From positions 372,001-436,000 of the forward strand of contig CAWBXD010000011.1 in the NCBI GenBank assembly GCA_963792705.1: a stretch of 64,000 bases of DNA, in the 5' to 3' direction. The stretch is from JBBQVS01 sp963792705 (GTDB lineage: Bacteria > Chloroflexota > Ktedonobacteria > Ktedonobacterales > Ktedonobacteraceae). This document shows positions 17,146 to 24,965 of this stretch, one piece after another (within the stretch, counting starts at the first letter, position 1; each line of letters opens with the position of its first letter). The notes below the pieces were generated by a model. It was not told the DNA's origin, did not search any database, and worked only from the letters and a program-made list of their open reading frames with translations. The translations under genes were made by a program, and so were the position numbers.

Positions 17146-17964
17146 ATGCGAGAACAACGTAGCTATCCCACCGAAGCAATCATCCTCAAACAGTCCAATC
17201 TTGGTGAAGCGGACCGTATACTGACACTTTTCACGCCCTATAAAGGGAAATTCAGCGCGATTGCTAAAGGGATACGACGCCCAATCAGTAAAAAAACAGG
17301 CCATCTCGAACTGCTATACCGCTCGCAATTGCAGGTCGCGGTAGGCCGTAACCTCGACATCGTGACACAGGCACAGGGGCTTGAAAGCTTTTTGCATATG
17401 CGCGAAGAACTTTGGCATCTCACATGTGGTCTCTACTTAACCGAACTGGTTGAACGCTTCGTCGAAGAGAACACCCCTCACACGGATGTATACAAATTGT
17501 TGCTGGATTCGCTACGCGCCCTTGAGATAGACGCGACCGAGGTACAGCAACAGAGGATACAGCATGACGGTATGGCGCGGACAGAGCAAGAACGCGATAT
17601 GCATGACCGCACCAAGTTGCTGATGCGCTACTTTGAAATTTATTTGCTCTCAAGTGTTGGTTATGAGCCAGTGTTACGAACCTGTGCCAACTGTGATACA
17701 GAACTGAAGCCAGAGGAAAATGGTTTTACGCCTTCGCTCGGTGGCGCGCTCTGCCCAAATTGTTCGCATTTATGGAGTCAATCGCTCTCGATGAATGCGC
17801 TCAAAATTCTGCGCCTGCTACATCGCTCCGACTGGGGACAGGTGCCGCGCTTCCACCTCGATGCTCACCTGCATACCGAACTTGAGCGAGCGATGCATGG
17901 CCTGCTGCGCTTCCACCTTGAGCGTGATTTGAAGTCATGGAGCTTTTTGGAGATGTTACGCTAG
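17146..17964 (+). CDS. recO: DNA repair protein RecO
   Basis: RecO loads RecA on SSB-coated single-stranded DNA with RecR (RecFOR pathway). The 272 residues begin at ATG 17146 (CAGGA upstream), not at the in-frame 17107, which lies in the terminator hairpin. The N-terminal OB fold reads AIILKQSNLGEADRILTLFTP with AKGIRRPISKKTG; a helical domain follows and a zinc site CANC...CPNC near 198-222. The length is typical. It seems to be monocistronic. Confidence 0.93.
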   Translation: MREQRSYPTEAIILKQSNLGEADRILTLFTPYKGKFSAIAKGIRRPISKKTGHLELLYRSQLQVAVGRNLDIVTQAQGLESFLHMREELWHLTCGLYLTELVERFVEENTPHTDVYKLLLDSLRALEIDATEVQQQRIQHDGMARTEQERDMHDRTKLLMRYFEIYLLSSVGYEPVLRTCANCDTELKPEENGFTPSLGGALCPNCSHLWSQSLSMNALKILRLLHRSDWGQVPRFHLDAHLHTELERAMHGLLRFHLERDLKSWSFLEMLR

Positions 17965-17982
17965 GTAGTGTACTAGTAAGCC

Positions 17983-18840
17983 TTATTCTACGCGTGGCGG
18001 ACCTTGCTTCACACGTTTATGGATGTCGTCAAGCCCACCAGTCCAGGACCCAATGCTTTCTAGCCACCATGTAACTCCTGCTTCTGCAAGCGGTTTAATT
18101 TGGGCTTGATCCTTTTCTAAATCATCACCCGATGTCTTCCCTCCTAAAGCGATATCAAAAGGAATTTTCGCGTCTCGGTGTTCGTCTGCATATGTTTTGA
18201 GTGCTTGCACATCTTCTACGGTCATATCGTCATAGGTTCCATCGTCGTTGGCTTTTCCAAAGTAGGTCCCATCCCACTGCATCGCACGCTGTAGAGGTCC
18301 TTTTCGAGGCCAGAATCCACCAACCCAGATAGGAATTCTGGGAGATTGCACAGGTGTGGGTAGAAACGTAATTTCGCTCACTTGATAGTGTTCGCCCTGA
18401 TAGCTGAACGGTTGCCCACTCCATAACCCCACAAGAACCTCAAGCCCTTCGTCAAGAAGTTTTGCTCGCGTCTTTGCATCTGTTATTTCTCCAAGATGCG
18501 TAAGTCCTCTATCAGCCAAGTCTCCTAAACCTACACCAAGAATCAGACGACCATTAGAAAGGCGATCAAGCGAGACTGTTTCACGAGCAAGTTTCCAGGG
18601 TCGGCGTCGTGAAAGGGGGGTGATCATCGGACCAATACGTATACGTTGAGTACGCATAGCGATAGCAGCTAACGCAATCCACGGATCACACACGCTCTCT
18701 TTTTCGTCGGCAAGGTAATGAATAGTATCCCAGAGAAAGAAACCATCCCAACCAGAAGCTTCCGCCTCATATGCCAAATCTGCCAGCATCCGTGCATCCC
18801 CAAAAATTCCTACGTTGGGAACAATAAGCCCGTAGTTCAT
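17983..18840 (-). CDS. LLM-class flavin-dependent oxidoreductase (luciferase-like monooxygenase)
   Basis: The start MNYGLIVPN at 18840 gives 285 residues; the frame extends to 18927 without a ribosome site. The bacterial luciferase-like TIM barrel is indicated by GFFLWDTIHY, RIRIGPMITPLSRRRPWKLA, ETVSLDRLSNGRLILGVGLG and IPIWVGGFWP, motifs of F420- or FMN-dependent members. The substrate is not deducible. It is convergent with recO, with 18 bases between the stops. Confidence 0.88.
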   Translation of the reverse strand: MNYGLIVPNVGIFGDARMLADLAYEAEASGWDGFFLWDTIHYLADEKESVCDPWIALAAIAMRTQRIRIGPMITPLSRRRPWKLARETVSLDRLSNGRLILGVGLGDLADRGLTHLGEITDAKTRAKLLDEGLEVLVGLWSGQPFSYQGEHYQVSEITFLPTPVQSPRIPIWVGGFWPRKGPLQRAMQWDGTYFGKANDDGTYDDMTVEDVQALKTYADEHRDAKIPFDIALGGKTSGDDLEKDQAQIKPLAEAGVTWWLESIGSWTGGLDDIHKRVKQGPPRVE

Positions 18841-18932
18841 AAATCGCTTCTTTCGCTTATCACTTATATGAAAGAAGTATACATTATAGACGTGCAAACA
18901 GGGAGACATTTGTAGTCTCCCTTTCATATAAA

Positions 18933-19601
18933 CTATGCAGTTGGAGTCTCCGGCTCAGTCTTCCCCAAATCCAGACTTGTAAGTACTTGCACTACTTCTG
19001 TGCGCGCTTGTTTCAAGTCTACATTCAGCTTTTCTAGCACCTTCGCAGCAATACCCACACCTTCACGTAGCAAACCGAGTAAAAGATGCTCTGTGCCTAT
19101 GTAATGATGATGCAAACGACTTGCTTCATCAACAGCGAGTTCAATCACCTTCTTGGCTCGTCTTGTCATACCAATTTCGCCAATCACTTCCTGCTCACCA
19201 ACCCCAACGATGCTCTCCACTAAACCACGTACCTGTTCAAAATCTACCACTCCCATACTCTGTAATGCCTTTGCAGCGACGCCTTCGCCTTCACGCACCA
19301 GCCCAAGCAGGAGATGCTCCGTTCCCACGAAACCATGTCGCAAGCGTCTTGCCTCATCACTAGAGAGTGTAAGCACTATTCGCGCACGCTCCGTGAACCT
19401 GTCAAATTTATCTTTAAAAATGACCTCCTCACCTGAGACACGCTGTCGCTTTACATAGTCTTCTATCTCATTGCCAATGAAACGGTATTCACCACCAACA
19501 CGGTATGCAGGTAGTTCTCCTTTCAAGACAAGCCGACGTACTGTGACGACATCTACACGTAGAAAGTTCGCTACATCCTCAGTTGTTAGTAATGGCTCCA
19601 T
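18933..19601 (-). CDS. Excisionase-type DNA-binding domain fused to double Clp N (no ATPase)
   Basis: Starting at ATG 19601 (GAGGG upstream), the 222-residue protein has an N-terminal winged helix of the excise/MerR type (LLTTEDVANFLRVDVVTVRR, GELPAYRVGGEYRF), which binds DNA. It is followed by two Clp N repeats from about 70 on (FTERARIVLTLSSDEARRLR, FVGTEHLLLGLVREGEG and YIGTEHLLLGLLREGVG). Clp N is the substrate/adaptor-binding part of ClpC and ClpA; here no AAA+ domain follows. The protein could be a transcription factor whose activity or stability is set through Clp partners. That is inference. Confidence 0.85.
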   Translation of the reverse strand: MEPLLTTEDVANFLRVDVVTVRRLVLKGELPAYRVGGEYRFIGNEIEDYVKRQRVSGEEVIFKDKFDRFTERARIVLTLSSDEARRLRHGFVGTEHLLLGLVREGEGVAAKALQSMGVVDFEQVRGLVESIVGVGEQEVIGEIGMTRRAKKVIELAVDEASRLHHHYIGTEHLLLGLLREGVGIAAKVLEKLNVDLKQARTEVVQVLTSLDLGKTEPETPTA

Positions 19602-19888
19602 AACTTTGCCCTCTTTAATCATCTTTATTAGCATTATGCATTACTATGACAAACTATAGATTACTTTTAGATAAAAGTCAATACTTTAAATAACATGAGA
19701 GCAACCTACATATCTATAAGAGCCTAATACCTAAAGTGATTTATGAACAAACAAGACATAAACAAATTCAATATATTTGTAACCCAACTAGGCAATAATT
19801 TCTTTGTGTGGTAAGGTACATCTATGCTTTCGGGCTGTTTTGTCAAACGCTATTGTTTTCCTATGTGCCCTCGCAATGGAGGTACTCG

Positions 19889-21304
19889 ATGAGTGATGTT
19901 GCGCCTTCTGCCAATGCTGGCATAAGAACCTCTCCGCGCATTACAACTGGCTATGCTCGCTACGTTTTCTGGATTATGTTTCTTATTAGTTTTTTGAATT
20001 ATTTGGATCGTAACGTGTTAACGGGAGCCGCAAATGTCATAGCCAAAGAACTTGGGTTTAATCTCGATGGTATTGGTTATATCGCTTCGGCCTTTCTCAT
20101 CATCTATACCCTTGGCACCATTCCTTTAGGGATATGGGCGGACCGCGCGAGGCGTCGTGATGTAGTTGCTATTTCGGTGGCCTTCTGGAGTATCGCTACT
20201 GCCGCTACCGCGCTAGCGACAAATTTCGCAACGCTGTTTCTCTCACGCATGATTCTGGGCATTGGCGAGGCTGGCTATTTCCCGGCAGGTACTGCCTTGA
20301 TGAGCGATTATTTTTCGCGTGAGAAGCGGTCACGTATCATGAGCTGGTGGAGCATAGCACAACTTTTTGGTATTCTTGTAGGTTTTGTGGTTGGTGGTGC
20401 TGTTGCGGGCCTTTATCGTGGCAGTTGGAGACTAGCCTTTATCTTCACAGGCATTCCTGGTTTGCTGCTTGCTTTCCTGGTATGGCGTGTGCGTGAGCCA
20501 CGCCGCAATCAGGCAGACGAGGAAGAAATGGGGATTTACGAAGGACGTGCAGCCAGCAAAGAAGCACAGGGAGACGGACGTCCTGCTTCAATGCTCACAA
20601 ATGTCCTTGCTCAATTCGGCTCATTGTTACGTATTAAAACACTTGTTGTTTTGATATTGATGCAAATATTCGCCTTCTTCGTGCTTACCGTCAACGTGGT
20701 CTTTTTGCCAACCTATTTGCAACAGAAAGACATTTTTGGCCTCACATCTGGGCAGGCGGGACTCTTTTCGGGCGCGGTAGTGGTCTTAGCAGGTATGGCA
20801 GGTACAGTTTTGGGCGGCTATATGGCGGACTGGTTGAACAAGAGTCATCCTGGCTCACGTATTCTCGTATGCGGCATTGGATTCTTGCTGGGTGCTCCCG
20901 CATTCGCACTTGCTGTAACCTCTCATAATCTGCTGGTGTTTACCATCTTCTTTGTCATTTCGACGCTTCTGCTCACGCTCTATACAGGTCCGAGCACAGC
21001 AGCGACACAGGATGTAGTGCCAGCAACATTGCGCGCCTCGTCGATTGCGATTTCGCTACTGATTGCACACTTGTTAGGTGATGCATTTTCACCTACACTA
21101 GTAGGAGTACTTGCCACAAGTTTCGATCCAACGCACGGGCATCATTTCGCCGCAGGTATAGCGGGTCAAGACTTGAGCACCGCTCTGCTAGTGACATGCA
21201 CACCAGCACTTGTCATCGCAGGTCTGATTGGCCTCTTCGGTGCTCGCTGGATGAAAGGTGATATCGCAGCAGCGGATGAAGCTGATAGAGTTGCTAGAGG
21301 ATAA
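19889..21304 (+). CDS. MFS transporter, ACS/Spns-like
   Basis: ATG 19889 (GAGG 8 bases upstream) is preferred over the open frame from 19808. The 471-residue protein has about 12 membrane helices, with FLNYLDRNVLTGAANVIAKE in helix 1 and the motif A-like GIWADRARRRDV loop. The MILGIGEAGYFPAGTALMSD segment is characteristic of organic-anion/glycerophosphate-like carriers of the ACS and Spinster type. The next gene starts 3 bases after its stop, so transport and the HisD-like enzyme are probably coupled: uptake of an alcohol or acid that is oxidised inside. Confidence 0.88.
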   Translation: MSDVAPSANAGIRTSPRITTGYARYVFWIMFLISFLNYLDRNVLTGAANVIAKELGFNLDGIGYIASAFLIIYTLGTIPLGIWADRARRRDVVAISVAFWSIATAATALATNFATLFLSRMILGIGEAGYFPAGTALMSDYFSREKRSRIMSWWSIAQLFGILVGFVVGGAVAGLYRGSWRLAFIFTGIPGLLLAFLVWRVREPRRNQADEEEMGIYEGRAASKEAQGDGRPASMLTNVLAQFGSLLRIKTLVVLILMQIFAFFVLTVNVVFLPTYLQQKDIFGLTSGQAGLFSGAVVVLAGMAGTVLGGYMADWLNKSHPGSRILVCGIGFLLGAPAFALAVTSHNLLVFTIFFVISTLLLTLYTGPSTAATQDVVPATLRASSIAISLLIAHLLGDAFSPTLVGVLATSFDPTHGHHFAAGIAGQDLSTALLVTCTPALVIAGLIGLFGARWMKGDIAAADEADRVARG

Positions 21305-21307
21305 AAC

Positions 21308-22624
21308 ATGATTCATTTTTACGAACTCGCACAGTTGGATAGGACGCAGTACACGCGTTTGCTGCGCCGTGCGGAAATTGAGATTGATGACCTGATCGAC
21401 TATGTACGTCCAATTGTACGCGCGGTACGAGACCAAGGTGACGTGGCACTGATCGAGTATATGGAAAAATTTGATCAGATACAACTAACACCCGACCGCT
21501 TACGCGTAAGTCGGGAAGAGATTGAACGCGCCCATCATGAACTGGACCCGAACGTCTACACAGCGATAAAACATGCCATTCATAATGTACGCACATTTCA
21601 TGAGCAGCAAATGCCAGCACAACAGACGTTCACGCAGGTTGCGCCAGGAGTGATGGCTGGCGAAAAGATTACGCCAATTAGCAGTGTAGCCTTGTGTGTA
21701 CCGGGTCGCAAGGGTATTTTTCCGTCGGTCATGTATATGCTTGCGGCACCAGCGCATATTGCAGGTGTGCCACGCATAGTAGTGTGTACACCGCCAGGAC
21801 TCGATGGTACGATTGATCCAGCGTCACTTGTTGCCGCTGACTTGTGTGGCGTACATGAGATTTATCGCATTGGTGGTCCACATGCTATCGCCGCACTTGC
21901 ATATGGTACGGAGACGATACAGCGTGTACACAAAATCACAGGTCCTGGTAACGCGTATGTCTCAGCGGCAAAACGCTTGTTGTATGGTATCGTCGATGTA
22001 GGGCTTCCGGCTGGACCGAGCGAGTCGATTCTGCTTGCCGACGAATATGCTAACCCTGAATTGGTAGCGCGTGACTTGCTGATTGAGGCCGAACATGGAC
22101 CGGACTCGTCGAGTTTGCTTGTCACAAATAGCCGTATACTTATCGATGCTGTGCTTCCGTTGCTCATCGAAAAAATGGCGGCCCTACCTGAACCACGCCA
22201 AACATTCTGTCGTGCAGGGTTTGAGTCGGAAAAGGGCACAGGTGGCATCGTTTTAACACAGACCATGCAAGAGGCTATTGCATTCGTGAATGAGTACGCA
22301 CCTGAACATCTTGAAGTGCAGGTACAGGAGCCGTTTGCCTTACTTAGCGATTTGAAAAACGCAGGCGAAATTTTGATTGGGCCATATACGCCTTTTTGCA
22401 TCGGCAACTATAGTGCTGGTACCAATGCCGTGTTGCCAACAGGCGGTTTTGCACACACGTATTCGTGTACATCAGTCTACGATTTCCTGAAGCGTACTGG
22501 TCTAGCATATATTACCGAGGAAGGCTATGGACCTCTGAGCGAGACGACACGTCTCCTTGCGGAATTTGAGGGTTTTCCCGCACACGCCAACGCGGTGACA
22601 GGGCGGCAAGTGTTGTCCAAATAA
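21308..22624 (+). CDS. Histidinol-dehydrogenase family enzyme, probably not a histidine biosynthesis enzyme
   Basis: The 438 residues follow the HisD fold: CVPGRKG, YRIGGPHAIAALAYGTETI, KITGPGNAYVSAAKR, VGLPAGPSESILLAD, AEHGPDSSS and EYAPEHLEV with the catalytic Glu-His pair. Relative to E. coli HisD, zinc ligand Gln259 is Glu (260 here), Asp360 is Asn (367), and substrate-binding His367 is Ala; His262 (263) and the C-terminal His are kept. No other his gene is nearby, and the gene is coupled to an MFS carrier. This suggests a catabolic NAD-dependent polyol, sugar-acid or sulfonate dehydrogenase; the substrate is unknown. Most pipelines would name it hisD. Confidence 0.8.
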   Translation: MIHFYELAQLDRTQYTRLLRRAEIEIDDLIDYVRPIVRAVRDQGDVALIEYMEKFDQIQLTPDRLRVSREEIERAHHELDPNVYTAIKHAIHNVRTFHEQQMPAQQTFTQVAPGVMAGEKITPISSVALCVPGRKGIFPSVMYMLAAPAHIAGVPRIVVCTPPGLDGTIDPASLVAADLCGVHEIYRIGGPHAIAALAYGTETIQRVHKITGPGNAYVSAAKRLLYGIVDVGLPAGPSESILLADEYANPELVARDLLIEAEHGPDSSSLLVTNSRILIDAVLPLLIEKMAALPEPRQTFCRAGFESEKGTGGIVLTQTMQEAIAFVNEYAPEHLEVQVQEPFALLSDLKNAGEILIGPYTPFCIGNYSAGTNAVLPTGGFAHTYSCTSVYDFLKRTGLAYITEEGYGPLSETTRLLAEFEGFPAHANAVTGRQVLSK

Positions 22625-23762
22625 GCGTCAAAAGCATAGCAATGAGTGTAAGAATCGTCGCCAGTTGGAGTATGCTAATAGCATTACGGGCGGCGATTCC
22701 TTGTCCAAGCGTTGATGCTTGCAACGGCAGGTCCACGCTATCACTTACCTCTACGACAGCATTATTATCCTCTAGCGCGACATAGACGAGACGTAGTGCT
22801 GGGTCTGCTTCAACACCATCGGGGGCTTTACCTACGGCTAGTGTTCCCAGGACAGCAAAGCTTTTGCCGTCGATAACAGTTATCGTCGTGCCACTGTCAT
22901 GGGTATGACCGCCCTCGTCATCTCCTTCATTGGCAACATAAATACGTCCGGTTTCTGTATTAAACGCGACACCTTCAGGATAGGGAGAGACAGGAATACG
23001 CGCCAAGATGCTGTTTTTGTTGCCATCAACAATATCTAGTTCTTGCCCACCTGCACACACTACGTATACACGTCCACTTGCTTCATCGACGCGTAATGGC
23101 TGTAGAGGAGTCTTGGCAAGTTGTAGCGTGGTGAGCGTGTGCATGTCTGACTCATCAACAACGGCAAGCGTATGCGTAGCAATGTCGGCAACATAGAGCC
23201 TACCAAGACGACTGTTGACACCAAGTCCTTCTGGTTGTTTGCCTATATGAAGTTTCGCTACCGTAGCATGTACCGGGCCACTCTGCCATCCTGCTTGTAG
23301 AGTGAAGGCATAGACAAGGCCCTCGCCACTACTTGACACATAAATAACATGGCGTTGCGCGTCAAATGCAATACCATTATCGCCAAGCCCTGTACGGAGC
23401 GTTGCTAGCTTCTGTCCGGTTGCTCCGTCCAATACGAACAGGTCGCCCTCTTTACGCTCATAGGCATCCGATGCTACAAATACGCGATGGCTGCTGCTAT
23501 CTACCTGAATATCGGTCGCCACATCTCCGAGCGTAACACGCCAACGCACTACGCCTCGAATAGGATCGAAGGCTACAATAAGGCCAGGGCCTTCATGAGC
23601 GATGTAGAGCATATGTGTTTGCGTATCAACCGCCATTGCTTCTGGACTTCTACCCGAATGGAGCGAACCCACAATTGGAAAGCCAGCAGCATGTGCAGAT
23701 ACAGGTAACACTATGACTATAAGCAATATTACAAGTGAAAGAGCCGAAAGACGAGGTACCAT
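22512..23762 (-). CDS. Membrane-anchored YncE-like beta-propeller protein
   Basis: The 416-residue protein has an N-terminal signal peptide (LVILLIVIVLPVSAHAAG). About seven propeller repeats of the form GxxPxxVAFNxxTxxIYVANxxD follow, for example SPYPEGVAFNTETGRIYVAN and GKAPDGVEADPALRLVYVAL. A membrane helix near 362-388 precedes a 28-residue cytoplasmic tail. The propeller is outside the cell. Its last 113 bases lie antisense to the end of the HisD-like gene. The function is unknown; YncE-type propellers bind DNA or act as sensors. Confidence 0.82.
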   Translation of the reverse strand: MVPRLSALSLVILLIVIVLPVSAHAAGFPIVGSLHSGRSPEAMAVDTQTHMLYIAHEGPGLIVAFDPIRGVVRWRVTLGDVATDIQVDSSSHRVFVASDAYERKEGDLFVLDGATGQKLATLRTGLGDNGIAFDAQRHVIYVSSSGEGLVYAFTLQAGWQSGPVHATVAKLHIGKQPEGLGVNSRLGRLYVADIATHTLAVVDESDMHTLTTLQLAKTPLQPLRVDEASGRVYVVCAGGQELDIVDGNKNSILARIPVSPYPEGVAFNTETGRIYVANEGDDEGGHTHDSGTTITVIDGKSFAVLGTLAVGKAPDGVEADPALRLVYVALEDNNAVVEVSDSVDLPLQASTLGQGIAARNAISILQLATILTLIAMLLTLIWTTLAALSPRWRVRENPQIPQGDVSSRSEVHSLPR

Positions 23763-23854
23763 TTTTGCCTGTATTTCTCATATTCGTATTCGTATTTGTA
23801 CACAAGTGCCTCTATTATCTTAGCATCTTGAGATAACAAGATGATAGTGCAACT

Positions 23855-23896
23855 ATAGAGAAGGACCACAACCAAGTGGCTGTGATCCTTCTCTAT
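23855..23896 (-). terminator. Hairpin between two minus-strand genes
   Basis: Arms ATAGAGAAGGA (23855-23865) and TCCTTCTCTAT (23886-23896), with CACA/TGTG continuing inside, lie after the stop of the 87-residue gene. There is no strong T-run. Confidence 0.5.
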
Positions 23897-23916
23897 GGTT
23901 AGGCTTTTGTGAGCAG

Positions 23917-24180
23917 TTAGAGGTTGTGATGCCCAAAAAGACCCTCGGCATCGCGCATTATACCATCGGTGCCTTTGTTTACTTCATTGTTGATGTCATT
24001 GTTGGCAACCTGATCGACCTCCGTTTTGAGCATTTGATCGACCATTTGACCACCAGGAAGACGTGATGCAAGAGCATCGACACCCTCATTGATGAACTTA
24101 TCAGCGGTAGTATCGACAACGGCATCACTGGCAAAGTTGCCAGCACCCTGTAGGAAGTTGTTTTCGTGTGGTGTAGACAT
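23917..24180 (-). CDS. Small hypothetical protein, 87 residues
   Basis: The start ATG 24180 has AAGGAG 9 bases upstream. The protein is small, acidic and predicted soluble (FASDAVVDTTADKFINEGVD, RLPGGQMVDQMLKTEVDQVA), without Cys or a membrane segment. The sequence suggests amphipathic helices. It may be an abundant cytoplasmic helper protein. I do not recognise a family. Confidence 0.6.
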   Translation of the reverse strand: MSTPHENNFLQGAGNFASDAVVDTTADKFINEGVDALASRLPGGQMVDQMLKTEVDQVANNDINNEVNKGTDGIMRDAEGLFGHHNL

Positions 24181-24278
24181 GTGAGCGTTCTCCTTATAGC
24201 ACTAAATACCTTTTTAGAGTGTATCACTCAATCGGAGCAATACACTCTACTAGACGATGTTTGTAACAAAAAGTCACG

Positions 24279-24686
24279 TTATTCGGGGGCGGTTTGCGAG
24301 AACGTTTTCGCCTCGGTAATCCAAGTGTTGATTTCTTCAACGGTGGGAGTATGGTTCGCTAATTTCTGCTTCGCTTGCAGGTCTACCAAAGTTTTGTGCA
24401 GGTTATCGGCTTTGCGATGCTGTAGCTCTTTACAGCTATTCACGCCTGCTTCTTCTAGCAAGTGAGATAACGCTTCGCCAACGCCCTTCAAGCGCATAAG
24501 GTCGGCACGATTTGCCAATTCCTTAATAGCTTGTGAGGTTGTGCCAGCCTTGTGTGCGAGATCAGCACGTTGTTTCTCAGTTTTGGCATGTGTAAGCAGT
24601 TGTTCTGTGTTCCTGATACCCTCGGCCTCTAGTTTGGTATGAATTTCGGGGGTCATGCCTCGGATTTTGCTAATTGAATCGCTCAT
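24279..24686 (-). CDS. DUF4332-like helix-hairpin-helix protein
   Basis: The start at ATG 24686 (AAAGGGA upstream) gives 135 residues. SISKIRGMTPEIHTKLEAEG and DLMRLKGVGEALSHLLEEAG are paired helix-hairpin-helix motifs as in DUF4332 proteins and in the C-terminal domains of DNA polymerases and recombination factors, so DNA binding is likely. A helical tail follows. It is a single gene divergent from the kinase gene, with about 280 bases between the starts. Confidence 0.75.
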   Translation of the reverse strand: MSDSISKIRGMTPEIHTKLEAEGIRNTEQLLTHAKTEKQRADLAHKAGTTSQAIKELANRADLMRLKGVGEALSHLLEEAGVNSCKELQHRKADNLHKTLVDLQAKQKLANHTPTVEEINTWITEAKTFSQTAPE

Positions 24687-24836
24687 GAACAGTTCCCTTT
24701 CTTTCTCTACATGTGACGCTATAAGCAGAACACTCACAATATATTATCACATCTACACATTGATTTCGCAACTCACACTATACATATACGCTAGCTCAGC
24801 CAAATTGTCACATGTGCAGACTGTAGAGGAAAGATA

Positions 24837-24845
24837 TGTTATAAT
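24837..24845 (+). promoter_or_regulatory. Extended -10 promoter of the TPR kinase gene
   Basis: TG-N-TATAAT (24837-24845) is a perfect extended -10 without a clear -35. Transcription from it would begin near 24852 and give a leader of about 115 bases that contains the structure below. Confidence 0.55.
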
Positions 24846-24862
24846 GCGTCCAATATGAGAAG

Positions 24863-24937
24863 ACATAGCAGGTTATAAAATGTCGGACAGAACTTCACTG
24901 CATATATACGGACTACCTGCTATGTGACGCGAAGTTC
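24863..24937 (+). ncRNA. Possible pseudoknot in the 5' leader of the TPR kinase mRNA
   Basis: ACATAGCAGGT (24863-24873) pairs perfectly with ACCTGCTATGT (24915-24925). The loop carries GAACTTC (24890-24896), which is complementary to GAAGTTC (24931-24937) just 3' of the stem. This is the pattern of an H-type pseudoknot. The kinase start is 29 bases further on. No known riboswitch class is recognised. Confidence 0.4.
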
Positions 24938-24965
24938 AGTCAGTATAAAGTGGTGCAAAAACTCT

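Noticed and set aside
21308..22624. hisD of histidine biosynthesis
   Set aside because: Two zinc ligand changes and an MFS neighbour instead of his genes; kept as a family member only.
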